Below, piece after piece: positions 9,439 to 17,289 of a stretch of 64,000 bases of DNA. Positions within the stretch are counted from its first letter, which is position 1, and each line of letters opens with the position of its first letter. The notes beneath the pieces were generated by a model. It ran no database searches and had not been told where the DNA came from. It saw nothing but the letters and a program-made list of their open reading frames with translations. Origin of the DNA: Clostridia bacterium (GTDB lineage Bacteria > Bacillota > Clostridia > Oscillospirales > Acutalibacteraceae); NCBI GenBank assembly GCA_017438845.1, contig JAFRUO010000017.1:1-64000 (forward strand). Direction: 5' to 3'. Position numbers and translations under genes: made by a program.

Positions 9439-10872
9439 TTATTTTAAACTAAAGTTTATTTCGTCATCATTGCCCGTTCTGCAGTTATACAGAAAATCCT
9501 GAGCAATTTCCCTGAGCGATGAGCCTTCGGGAATTATGTCTTTAATCTGTTTTATGTTAAAGCGGTTTACCAGCCTGTCGGCACGGCTTGCAAGCCCGTC
9601 AAGCACCGTGTACTCAACCGTGTCGGGTGTAAACGGCGCGTTTCCGGTGTAGATATGCCTGAGTATTACATAGACTGTATCTATAAGCTTTTTGCTTTTA
9701 GCCTCAGCCTTCTGAGCAGGACTTAGCTTTCTCCGAACCTTTCCGAGCCTTGCCGCGGTTGACAGCTTTATTTTGACTGCTCTTTTCGCCAGCATGCGAA
9801 TAAGCAGGCGATGCTTCTTCAGCTTGTCTGTCGGCAAATATCCCTCGGCAAGCTTGATAAAAGCGTCAAAATCAGTTGCCGCAAGGGGAATAAGCTTCTC
9901 CCATATACCCGGGAAATTAAGATAATAAAGATATTCGTAAGCTGATTTTCCGCCCGTGTCGACGCCCTTGAGCACATCGGTGCCGAGGCTGGTTACGCTG
10001 ACGCTCGCTTTTTCGGGATCAACTGAGATTTTTCGCATTTTTCCTGCGGCGTTTGCCAGAGCGACGGTGGAAATGTCTAGAAACCAGCTTCCGTTTTCAT
10101 CGGTGTATTTTCTGATGTTCTGAATATGCGTGTGACCTGTAAAAACGACTCTTATGTTGTTATCACACATTATTTTCCAAAGCTCTTTGTAGCCGCCGTA
10201 CAACTCATTGTCAGCCATATGGCGGAAAACCTCCCACGGGGGAAGCACGGGGTGGTGTGTTGCGAGCAGGACGTAATCTCCGCTTTTCTTTGCTTCGTTA
10301 ATTTCGTCTATCAGCCATTCTACCCCGTCCTCAAACAGGCCGCAGTAGCCGCCGCCGTCGCCGTTGTCGATGATTGCAATCAGCCTTACCCCGTCGGAAA
10401 GCTTAACCGTATATGATCCGCTTGCACGGTGAACACTCAGCGCTTGCTTCGGTCCGTAATCATAATAAAAGTCAAACAGACCGCCTTTTTTCATCGACTC
10501 AATCGGTTCGGTTCCCGTTTCGGTATATCGACAGGCTTGAAAGGTATTGTTATCTTCTCCGTCACCGCTGTAGTCATGGGTGGCGTAAATCACATATACC
10601 TTTTTGCCTGCCGCAGTAAGCTTTTCAAGCCTCTGTCTGAACTCATAATGAGAATTCATATCACAGTTGTTGACGTTATCTCCCGTGAAAAGCACAGTGT
10701 CGGTTTGACTGTCGGCAATCAGCATATCGACAAAGGTGTCAAGTATTTCGGGCGTGGCTTTAAGAGCTATCTGGTCGCTTCTTTCGCGGAAGGTAAACGG
10801 ATTGCCCTCGACCCAATTCTTTTTTGAAACGTAATGAGAATCGGTCAGAAGATAAAATGATGTGCCTTTAAT
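9439..10872 (-). CDS. Calcineurin-like metallophosphoesterase with probable ATT start
   Basis: All five metallophosphoesterase blocks are present: LLTDSHYVS, LFTGDNVNN, YATHDYSG (the usual GNHD block, altered), ATHHPV and VFTGHTHIQN. The first block lies upstream of the first ATG of the frame (10725). The protein must therefore start further up, but no ATG, GTG or TTG exists between that block and the in-frame stop near 10908. The best candidate is ATT at 10872, preceded by a GAAGGAAAGG purine run, giving about 477 residues. No signal peptide is seen. It sits 42 bases after the rhamnosidase stop in the operon. The C-terminal ~170 residues are helical, basic and unrecognised. Phosphatase or phosphodiesterase action is expected; substrate unknown. 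Confidence 0.75.
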   Translation of the reverse strand: MKGTSFYLLTDSHYVSKKNWVEGNPFTFRERSDQIALKATPEILDTFVDMLIADSQTDTVLFTGDNVNNCDMNSHYEFRQRLEKLTAAGKKVYVIYATHDYSGDGEDNNTFQACRYTETGTEPIESMKKGGLFDFYYDYGPKQALSVHRASGSYTVKLSDGVRLIAIIDNGDGGGYCGLFEDGVEWLIDEINEAKKSGDYVLLATHHPVLPPWEVFRHMADNELYGGYKELWKIMCDNNIRVVFTGHTHIQNIRKYTDENGSWFLDISTVALANAAGKMRKISVDPEKASVSVTSLGTDVLKGVDTGGKSAYEYLYYLNFPGIWEKLIPLAATDFDAFIKLAEGYLPTDKLKKHRLLIRMLAKRAVKIKLSTAARLGKVRRKLSPAQKAEAKSKKLIDTVYVILRHIYTGNAPFTPDTVEYTVLDGLASRADRLVNRFNIKQIKDIIPEGSSLREIAQDFLYNCRTGNDDEINFSLK

Positions 10873-10914
10873 AAGCGCCGCCGCCTTTCCTTCTGAATAA
10901 TATTTGTTCGTTTA

Positions 10915-13125
10915 TCAAACCTTTACGGAAATTTTGTTTACGCCTTTTTTAAGCATGTATTTTTTTCCGAAGATAACAGCGCTTGCTTTTGAGCCCTTCG
11001 GAACCGTAAATTCAAAATCCCAGCCGCCATCGGTCTTTTTATAGTATGACGAGGCTTCACCGCAAACCGTGTCAAGTGAGGCCTTGACCCAAGGAATCCT
11101 ATCGTCGGGAGCAGGCTGAAAAACAATTTTCCTGTAACCCGTTTCCTTTTCATCGGGGCAAATTCCTGCAAGACGTCTGAACATCCATGAAAGCACACTG
11201 CCGTATGCATAATGGTTAAAGGAATTCATTCCCGCATTCGCAAAACGCCCGTCGGGGAATATGCCGTTCCAGCGCTCCCACACAGTGGTTGCGCCCTTTG
11301 TTACGGGGTAAAGCCATGAAGGATACTCTGTCCTCAGCAGCAAATCTACCGCAAGCTTGTCTGCGCCTGCCATGGTTAACGCATACATAAGGTAAGTCGT
11401 GCCGACAAATCCCGTAGTGATACGGGCATTCTTTTTGACATTTTTTACCAGCTGCGCCATTGTGACGTCGGGCTTGTCGGTGATATCGAAAACGATTGCG
11501 AGCACTGCGGCAGTCTGGGTGTCCTGCTTCATTTTACCGTTCTTCATGTATTTGCTTCTGAAGAAGCTGATAGCGTCGTTGAGAATTGTTTCGTAATCTC
11601 TGTCGTCCTTGTAACCGAGAATACGGTTTACCTTCATCAGCGTTCTGACGCCGTTTATGAAGAATGCTGTTGAAACAAGTCCGGTATCGGTAAGGCCGAA
11701 GCTTTCCTCTTTGTCAAGGTCTTCGAGGCTCAGCCAGTCGCCGTATCCGCCGTCGGTCCAGGGGTGCTTTATCGCGCCGCCGCCGTTTTTCTCGCACTCG
11801 GCGATCATATAGCCAACCCATTTTTTCATTGCTTTATAGTGATCGGCAAGGATTTTTTTGTCGCCATATGCGACGTACATCTCCCACGGCGCAATAACTG
11901 CGACATCTGACCAGGCAGCGGCATTATATCCGTCGGGGCCGCTCCAGTAGACGTTGCAGTACGGTACAACGTGAGGTACAGAGCCGTCGGCAAGCTGGTC
12001 TGCTTCAAGGTCGTTAAGCCACTTGTCGAAGAAATCTCTTACGTCGAAATTGATGGCTGCGGTACGTGAAAACATAGCCGCGTCGCCTGTCCAGCCGAGA
12101 CGCTCGTCACGCTGAGGGCAGTCGGTGGGAAGATCGAGGAAGTTGCCCTTCTGTCCCCAGACAACGTTTTGCGCAAATTTGTTAAGCAGCTCGTTTGAGC
12201 AGCTGAAGTAACCCGTGCGCTTCATCTCGGAATGAACAACTATTGCTGTAAAGTCCTCGGGCTTTACAGCACTCAATCCGATTACCTGAATATAGCGGAA
12301 GCCGTAGAAGGTATATGACGGCTTGACGGTAAAACGTCTGCCGTTTGAAATAACTGTATAGGTTGCTTTTGCCGATCTCAGGTTTTCGGTGTAGACATTG
12401 CCTTCCTTGTCGAGAACTTCAAAGTGCTTGATTATTATTTTTCTGTTCTTTGCCGCCTTTGCGGTGAACTCAACGTATCCCGTAATTTCCTGACCGAAGT
12501 CGATAACCTTTTCGCCCTTAGGGGTAACAATAAGCTCTACGCCCCTGAGACGCTCCTGCTCACGAATCGGCACACCCTCAAAGGGGATAATCTGGTTTTT
12601 CATAAAGCTGAATTCGACCGCAGGGCTTTTCTTCATTCCCTTTAATCTGAGGTCAACGGTTTCACCGTTATAAAGATTATTGTAAATGACATTGCTCTTT
12701 GCAGTTTTCCAGCTTCTGTTGGTGAGAATTTCGTCCGTAGTTCCGTCTGTGTAGGTGATTACGAGAGCACAGAGCAAAGCTGACTCGTCATGCTTGAGCA
12801 GGTCTGTTCCCCAACAGTCGACGTTGTGGAAGAACCAACCCTTGCCGACGCCGATTTTAAGGTAGTTGTTACCTGAACGAAGCATATCGGTTACGTCATA
12901 CGTGATGTATCTCAGACGTGTGTTAAAGGAAGTCCAGCCAGGCAGAAGAACGTCATTGCTGACACGCTTTGAGTTGATAAACGCTTCAAACACACCGTGA
13001 GCCGTAATCTGAAGCTCAGCGCTTTTGACATCCTTGTCAATGCTGACAGTTTTGAAGAAGTCTGTCGCCGCATCGCCGTTGTTTGCCTCGGATTTAATCC
13101 ACATTGCTTTTAATAAACCGAACAT
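10915..13125 (-). CDS. Cytoplasmic alpha-L-rhamnosidase (GH78)
   Basis: The 736-residue enzyme has no signal peptide. It shows the order of bacterial GH78 enzymes: N-terminal beta-sandwich (about 1-170, with LPGWTSFNTRLRY), a second beta domain, an (alpha/alpha)6 barrel and a C-terminal beta domain. The catalytic cluster DCPQRDERLGWTGD lies near residues 335-348, with PWTDGGYGDWLSLED further on and the late acid in TTVWERW near 615. It cleaves terminal alpha-L-rhamnosyl bonds, releasing L-rhamnose for rhaA-rhaB-rhaD. Being intracellular, it should act on oligosaccharides imported by the GPH symporter of this operon. GGAG precedes the ATG. It lies 33 bases after the GH3 gene. Confidence 0.92.
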   Translation of the reverse strand: MFGLLKAMWIKSEANNGDAATDFFKTVSIDKDVKSAELQITAHGVFEAFINSKRVSNDVLLPGWTSFNTRLRYITYDVTDMLRSGNNYLKIGVGKGWFFHNVDCWGTDLLKHDESALLCALVITYTDGTTDEILTNRSWKTAKSNVIYNNLYNGETVDLRLKGMKKSPAVEFSFMKNQIIPFEGVPIREQERLRGVELIVTPKGEKVIDFGQEITGYVEFTAKAAKNRKIIIKHFEVLDKEGNVYTENLRSAKATYTVISNGRRFTVKPSYTFYGFRYIQVIGLSAVKPEDFTAIVVHSEMKRTGYFSCSNELLNKFAQNVVWGQKGNFLDLPTDCPQRDERLGWTGDAAMFSRTAAINFDVRDFFDKWLNDLEADQLADGSVPHVVPYCNVYWSGPDGYNAAAWSDVAVIAPWEMYVAYGDKKILADHYKAMKKWVGYMIAECEKNGGGAIKHPWTDGGYGDWLSLEDLDKEESFGLTDTGLVSTAFFINGVRTLMKVNRILGYKDDRDYETILNDAISFFRSKYMKNGKMKQDTQTAAVLAIVFDITDKPDVTMAQLVKNVKKNARITTGFVGTTYLMYALTMAGADKLAVDLLLRTEYPSWLYPVTKGATTVWERWNGIFPDGRFANAGMNSFNHYAYGSVLSWMFRRLAGICPDEKETGYRKIVFQPAPDDRIPWVKASLDTVCGEASSYYKKTDGGWDFEFTVPKGSKASAVIFGKKYMLKKGVNKISVKV

Positions 13126-13158
13126 ATTGAATTCTCCTTTATATAGATTTGTGCTTAA

Positions 13159-15477
13159 TCAGTATTTTATCTCAAGAATCATACCGAGAATATGCTTTGC
13201 ACAGCGCTGAAGCTCGCCGAGTGTAATTCCGTCTTTACTGTGGTATGATTCGACAATCGACTTGTCGGGCTCGTATCTGTCCTGCCATTCCGAGCCCGGC
13301 ATATACAGGTCTATGCCGCCCCTGATTCTGTATGCGTTGTTCCAGATGTTTTCAAAATCCGGGCTTTCATAATGTTGAATAAACCAGTCGGTCATAACAC
13401 TGCCTTTATAGCCCCATTCGCCTCTGAGGATTACCGTAACAAGGTCGTAGTTGTAATGTCCCCATACTCCGTTGATGAGGTTGTATGAAGTCATAAGGTT
13501 TTTAGGCTCACTTTCCTTAACGGCAATTTCAAAGCCCTTGAGATATATTTCACGGAGCGCTCTCTCCGAAAGACGTGAATCGTTCCTTGTACGGTTATAT
13601 TCCTGATTGTTGCAGGCGAAGTGCTTTATACATGCCGAGCCGCCGAGACTTTGCGACCCTCTTACCGCCGCTGCCGCCATTTTTCCGCTTATAAGCGGGT
13701 CCTCGCTGTAGTATTCAAAGTTTCTGCCGCAAATAGGATTGCGGTGAATATTAAGCGCAGGCGCAAGGAAAACATCCGCCTTTCTTTCCTTAAGCTCCTC
13801 CGCAACCGCACTGTAAAGCTTTTCAACCAGCTCTGTGTTGTAGGTACAGGCGAGAAGCGTTGCCGACGGAAGCAAAGAGGATTCATATTCAAGGGTTACG
13901 CCGGCAGGACCGTCGCAGGTAACCGTAAGGGGCACGCCCTTTTCAATAAGCTCGTTCGTAACACCGCCGAAGCCTCCTGCACCGCCATAGGGCTTAATAT
14001 CCTCCTTGCAGTGAAAATCGCCTCTTGTAAGCAAATCAAGCTCGTCAACGGTAAGCTGGGCAATAAACTCTTCAAGAGTGTGCTTGCCGTCCCTGACATC
14101 CTTTAGCTTAATGCCTCTGTCACCCGTAAACGGAATTTCTTCGGGCAGATTGTCAAGTATTCTTTGACGCAGACTGTACTTTCGGGTGTTAACAGCTCTT
14201 TTGTCCGCCGTAACGCCGTCCTCACTCTCACGGGCGCAAAGCACGTCGAACTCCTGAAGGGGAGCGCCTGCCTGAGAAAGCTGCTTAAACAGCTCGGTTT
14301 TATCCTGATAATAAGTAAACGCAAGAGAGGTATCCCTTACATTTTTGCCAACGAAGAATTTGTACTCGCCCTGCTCGGTAACATAGGCGTATTCAAAGCC
14401 CGTTGCTCCGCAGTCATCATAGCTTGTAAGCATATAATCAGAAACAAACATTGTGAGCGTTTCGCTCTTACCGGGCTTTAGCTCGCCGGTTTTTGAAAAT
14501 GCAACGAGTATTCTTGACGGATTTCCAAGCTTTCCTATGGGCTTTTCAAGGTAAACCTGTACCGCTTCCTTCGCAGGGAAGTCGCCGACATTTTTAACGC
14601 TTACCGAAATATCAAAGCCTCCTTCGGCGTTGGACACGGAGATGTCGGAGTATTCAAATTCACTGTATGTAAGACCAAAGCCGAAAGGATAAGCCGTCTT
14701 ATCCTTTGCAAAGGTTTCAAAGTATCTGTAGCCGATGTAAATATCTTCCTTGTAATAATTAAAATTTCTTCCGCCGAAATTTGCGGTTGACGGGTAATCC
14801 GCATAGTTCTTTGCAATTGTATCAACGAGCTTGCCCGAAGGGCTTACCTTGCCGCTGATAAGGTCGCATATTGCGTCTCCGGGTTGATTTCCTCCGAGCC
14901 AGACATACATAATTGCACCGATTTTGTCACCGAGCTTCTCAAATTCGCTCATGTCCATTATTGCACAGCAGTTAATAATAACCGCAACCTTGTCAAAGGC
15001 GTTGCATACATTGTGAAGCATCTCGATTTCCCTGTCTGTCAGATAGTAGCAACCCTTTTCCGCCGCCGCTTCGTGGCCCTCTCCGCAATGTCTTCCGATT
15101 GTGATAACGGCTGCGTCGCTCTTTTTTGCAGCCGCTTCGGCTATTTCGGGGGTGACCTCCATTTCCTCAAGGTTAAAATGCTCTTCTATGTCCTTAACGG
15201 GGTTTTCTTTGTTATATTTTGCATATATTTTTGCAAGCTCCTCGTTAATTTCGAGTTCCTCACACTCTCTGAGCGCAACGGTGAGATTTCTGTCATCCGT
15301 GCATTTGACCGAGCCGCCGGAGCCTACGCCTCTGAAAAACCAGGCTTCGCTGACTCTGGAAAAAAGTGAAAGCACGTTTCCTTTTTTAAACGGGAGAAGA
15401 TTTGAGTTTTTTAACAGCACCGCGCCTTCGCACGCACTCTGTCTTATCAGACCGTTAATATCGTATTTCTTTTCCAT
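13159..15477 (-). CDS. GH3 beta-glycosidase with swapped domain order
   Basis: The 772-residue protein has all the GH3 parts in permuted order. Residues ~1-280 match the usual GH3 C-terminal alpha/beta domain (EGAVLLKNSNLLPF, then GGNQPGDAICDLISGKVSPS). Residues ~290-380 are the fibronectin-III-like domain (YPFGFGLTYSEFEYSDISVS start). The TIM-barrel domain with the nucleophile Asp in GSVMTDWF (near residue 696) comes last. Barrel motifs FLAPALNIHRNPICGRNFEY and CIKHFACNNQEYNRT are intact. This inverted layout is known for some rumen beta-glucosidases. The ATG at 15477 was chosen for its CGGAGAA site and 14-base gap to the previous stop. No signal peptide, so probably a cytoplasmic beta-glucosidase or similar exo-enzyme; the sugar it removes is not deducible. 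Confidence 0.88.
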   Translation of the reverse strand: MEKKYDINGLIRQSACEGAVLLKNSNLLPFKKGNVLSLFSRVSEAWFFRGVGSGGSVKCTDDRNLTVALRECEELEINEELAKIYAKYNKENPVKDIEEHFNLEEMEVTPEIAEAAAKKSDAAVITIGRHCGEGHEAAAEKGCYYLTDREIEMLHNVCNAFDKVAVIINCCAIMDMSEFEKLGDKIGAIMYVWLGGNQPGDAICDLISGKVSPSGKLVDTIAKNYADYPSTANFGGRNFNYYKEDIYIGYRYFETFAKDKTAYPFGFGLTYSEFEYSDISVSNAEGGFDISVSVKNVGDFPAKEAVQVYLEKPIGKLGNPSRILVAFSKTGELKPGKSETLTMFVSDYMLTSYDDCGATGFEYAYVTEQGEYKFFVGKNVRDTSLAFTYYQDKTELFKQLSQAGAPLQEFDVLCARESEDGVTADKRAVNTRKYSLRQRILDNLPEEIPFTGDRGIKLKDVRDGKHTLEEFIAQLTVDELDLLTRGDFHCKEDIKPYGGAGGFGGVTNELIEKGVPLTVTCDGPAGVTLEYESSLLPSATLLACTYNTELVEKLYSAVAEELKERKADVFLAPALNIHRNPICGRNFEYYSEDPLISGKMAAAAVRGSQSLGGSACIKHFACNNQEYNRTRNDSRLSERALREIYLKGFEIAVKESEPKNLMTSYNLINGVWGHYNYDLVTVILRGEWGYKGSVMTDWFIQHYESPDFENIWNNAYRIRGGIDLYMPGSEWQDRYEPDKSIVESYHSKDGITLGELQRCAKHILGMILEIKY

Positions 15478-15491
15478 AATGGTTCTCCGTT

Positions 15492-17021
15492 TTACTGAAT
15501 TATTTCTGTTGTGATTTCGTTTGTCATATATGTAAATGTAATTCTGACCACCGAGTTGTCCGCAGGTATTGTCAGCTTTGCTTTTCCGCCTGTTCCGCTG
15601 AAGGCAAAGGGCTCTGCGGGACTGACGCATGCGGAAAGCGTACCCCAGGTTGAAACGGCAAAATCGTACTCTCCCTTGTAGGGCATGATAAAGCTTAGCG
15701 AATATTTGCCGTCTCCGATATAGTACATTCTTGTAATTTCGCTGTTTGAGTCATTTTCCACGGCTCCGACATAGGGCTGAAAGCTGCCGTAAAGCACTAC
15801 CTTTTCCGGATATCTTACTCCCGTTTCCGGGTCGTCGACATCCTTACCTCCGAAATCGAGTATGTCAGAGGGATTGGCGTACTGCCTGTACTTTTCATAA
15901 CCGATGTCAAGAAGCCTTTTAACGGTTTCCTCCTGAGAGTATCCGTTTTCACACAAAGCGGATTTTGTGTTGAACTGATAGTACGGATAAGTGCCGACTA
16001 CTTCTCCGCTTCCGAGAGGACGTCTTACGGGAAAAGCGAAAAACGCGTCCGGGTTGTTGATTGCCGTCCACTTGAAGGTATATTCCAAAAAGCTGTTTCT
16101 GTCCGCCTCGGGCTGATGAGCAAACCATGAAATCTGGTCTCCGCCCCACCATTGCGACCATGCTCTTTCTTCATAGCTTAAATTTTCCTGAGCCCATAAA
16201 TCTCTGCCGCCCCAGTTATCATATTCATACAGAAACGGGAGAGCTTTTTCGTAAACGCCTTCGGGCGAAATACCTCCGCCGGATTTGCCCTCGCGCACAA
16301 GCACAAGCTTTTCGCCCTGCCTGTCAAGCATCGGAAAGCGCGTGAGCGGCATTGCGTTATAATCAAGCAGGCTTTTGCCGTCGACGACAAGCGAATGAGA
16401 GTGGGCGTCAAAAATCACCTTATGCCGTCTTGCGTGTTCTTTTCCGTACTCACGCAGCATCTCAATCACCCTGCCGATGGCTTTATAGCCCCTGTCGCGG
16501 AAGGTATAAAGGTGAATCTGCCCCATATGAAAGGCTTCAAAACCGCAGTCGATATACCTTACTCCTCTGTAGTAAAACCACATCTGTGTTTCGGTCTGTG
16601 AAATGTCGGGCATACGGCTGTCGCACCCCTCGGAGTCCCCGTATACACAGCGGTCAAAGCAGAAATTTCTCTCCTCATACGGCAGACCGAAGGCTTCAAA
16701 GACAAACCTCGGTATTTTAACGACCTCCACGTCCTCACGGTAAAGGGCTTCAAAAATACAAGCCTGAAGTATTATCTCGGGATCCGCCGCATGTATCTTT
16801 TCGGCAAGCTCCCTTGTTTTTTTATAATGCTGCTCTTCGGGCATTTCGCCCTTCCAGATTCCGGAAGCCCTGCCCAAAAACTTAACGCCTGCATTTAATA
16901 TTGCCCGGATATCGTCTTCAAGGGTGTTACTTAAATACAGCCACTGTGCAGTGGAAGCGTGCGACAGGTAGTATTCAAGAACCTCGCGCGGCATACTGCC
17001 GTCAAAATATCCCTTGCTCAT
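15492..17021 (-). CDS. Conserved-looking 509-aa protein of unknown family, first gene of the glycan operon
   Basis: I do not recognise this family. The 509-residue soluble protein has no signal peptide. It is rich in Trp and Tyr (QMWFYYRGVRYIDCGFEAF, WWGGDQISWFAHQ), and alternating strand/helix segments in the first ~330 residues look like a (beta/alpha) barrel with conserved-looking acidic residues (VKFLGRASGIW, IDCGFEAFHMGQIH, VIFDAHSH). This is compatible with a glycoside hydrolase-like or sugar-binding barrel. Residues ~410-509 form a beta-rich tail. The second ATG (17021) is preferred because AGGTG sits just before it, inside the alternative start. Heading an operon with two glycosidases and a sugar symporter suggests a glycan enzyme, but no catalytic pair can be assigned. 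Confidence 0.6.
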   Translation of the reverse strand: MSKGYFDGSMPREVLEYYLSHASTAQWLYLSNTLEDDIRAILNAGVKFLGRASGIWKGEMPEEQHYKKTRELAEKIHAADPEIILQACIFEALYREDVEVVKIPRFVFEAFGLPYEERNFCFDRCVYGDSEGCDSRMPDISQTETQMWFYYRGVRYIDCGFEAFHMGQIHLYTFRDRGYKAIGRVIEMLREYGKEHARRHKVIFDAHSHSLVVDGKSLLDYNAMPLTRFPMLDRQGEKLVLVREGKSGGGISPEGVYEKALPFLYEYDNWGGRDLWAQENLSYEERAWSQWWGGDQISWFAHQPEADRNSFLEYTFKWTAINNPDAFFAFPVRRPLGSGEVVGTYPYYQFNTKSALCENGYSQEETVKRLLDIGYEKYRQYANPSDILDFGGKDVDDPETGVRYPEKVVLYGSFQPYVGAVENDSNSEITRMYYIGDGKYSLSFIMPYKGEYDFAVSTWGTLSACVSPAEPFAFSGTGGKAKLTIPADNSVVRITFTYMTNEITTEIIQ

Positions 17022-17051
17022 TTTGCACCTCATAACTTTCCGTATTAAAAG

Positions 17052-17092
17052 AAAAAATCCGCAGACGGATTTGCTCGGCTTAATAACCGAGC
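17052..17092 (-). promoter_or_regulatory. Leader attenuator: tandem hairpins ending in a terminator-like structure
   Basis: On the transcribed strand a GCTCGG/CCGAGC hairpin (17092-17073) is followed at once by an AAATCCG-tctg-CGGATTT hairpin and a T run (17073-17052), about 30 bases before the first gene of the 13-kb operon. Placed inside the leader, the terminator would stop most transcripts unless read through. A mutually exclusive antiterminator fold was not found by eye. Confidence 0.55.
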
Positions 17093-17160
17093 TGATTGTC
17101 TTCAGACTTAAATTTGTTTGTTATTATCAGCACGGACGACTGCTTTGCAATGCTTTTCAT
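17080..17160 (-). CDS. Possible 26-aa leader peptide upstream of the glycan operon
   Basis: A small frame with an AGAGG site nine bases before its ATG encodes MKSIAKQSSVLIITNKFKSE plus six more residues. Its TAA stop falls in the loop of the first leader hairpin (17092-17073). This position is what one expects if ribosome progress sets the choice between hairpins. No run of a single amino-acid codon is present, so a classical amino-acid sensor is not supported. It may be chance. Confidence 0.35.
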   Translation of the reverse strand: MKSIAKQSSVLIITNKFKSEDNQLGY

Positions 17161-17201
17161 ATCCAAGTGCCTCTTTTTTATATTTTTATCTTAATATGTA
17201 T

Positions 17202-17230
17202 ATTATATATTACAATTTGTCTAAAATCAA
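17202..17230 (-). promoter_or_regulatory. Promoter of the 13-kb minus-strand glycan operon
   Basis: TTGATT (17230-17225) and TATAAT (17207-17202) are separated by exactly 17 bases on the minus strand. Transcription would start near 17195 and give a ~175-nt leader containing the leader peptide and tandem hairpins. Confidence 0.65.
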
Positions 17231-17243
17231 CAATATAATAAAT

Positions 17244-17270
17244 AAAAATCCCGATAATATCGGGATTTTT
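17244..17270. terminator. Bidirectional terminator after the exported metallophosphoesterase
   Basis: A perfect aaaaatcccgat/atcgggattttt stem with a 3-nt loop lies 20 bases after the stop codon at 17290. It separates that gene from the promoter of the glycan operon. Confidence 0.85.
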
Positions 17271-17289
17271 TATAAATTGATTAGTTGCC

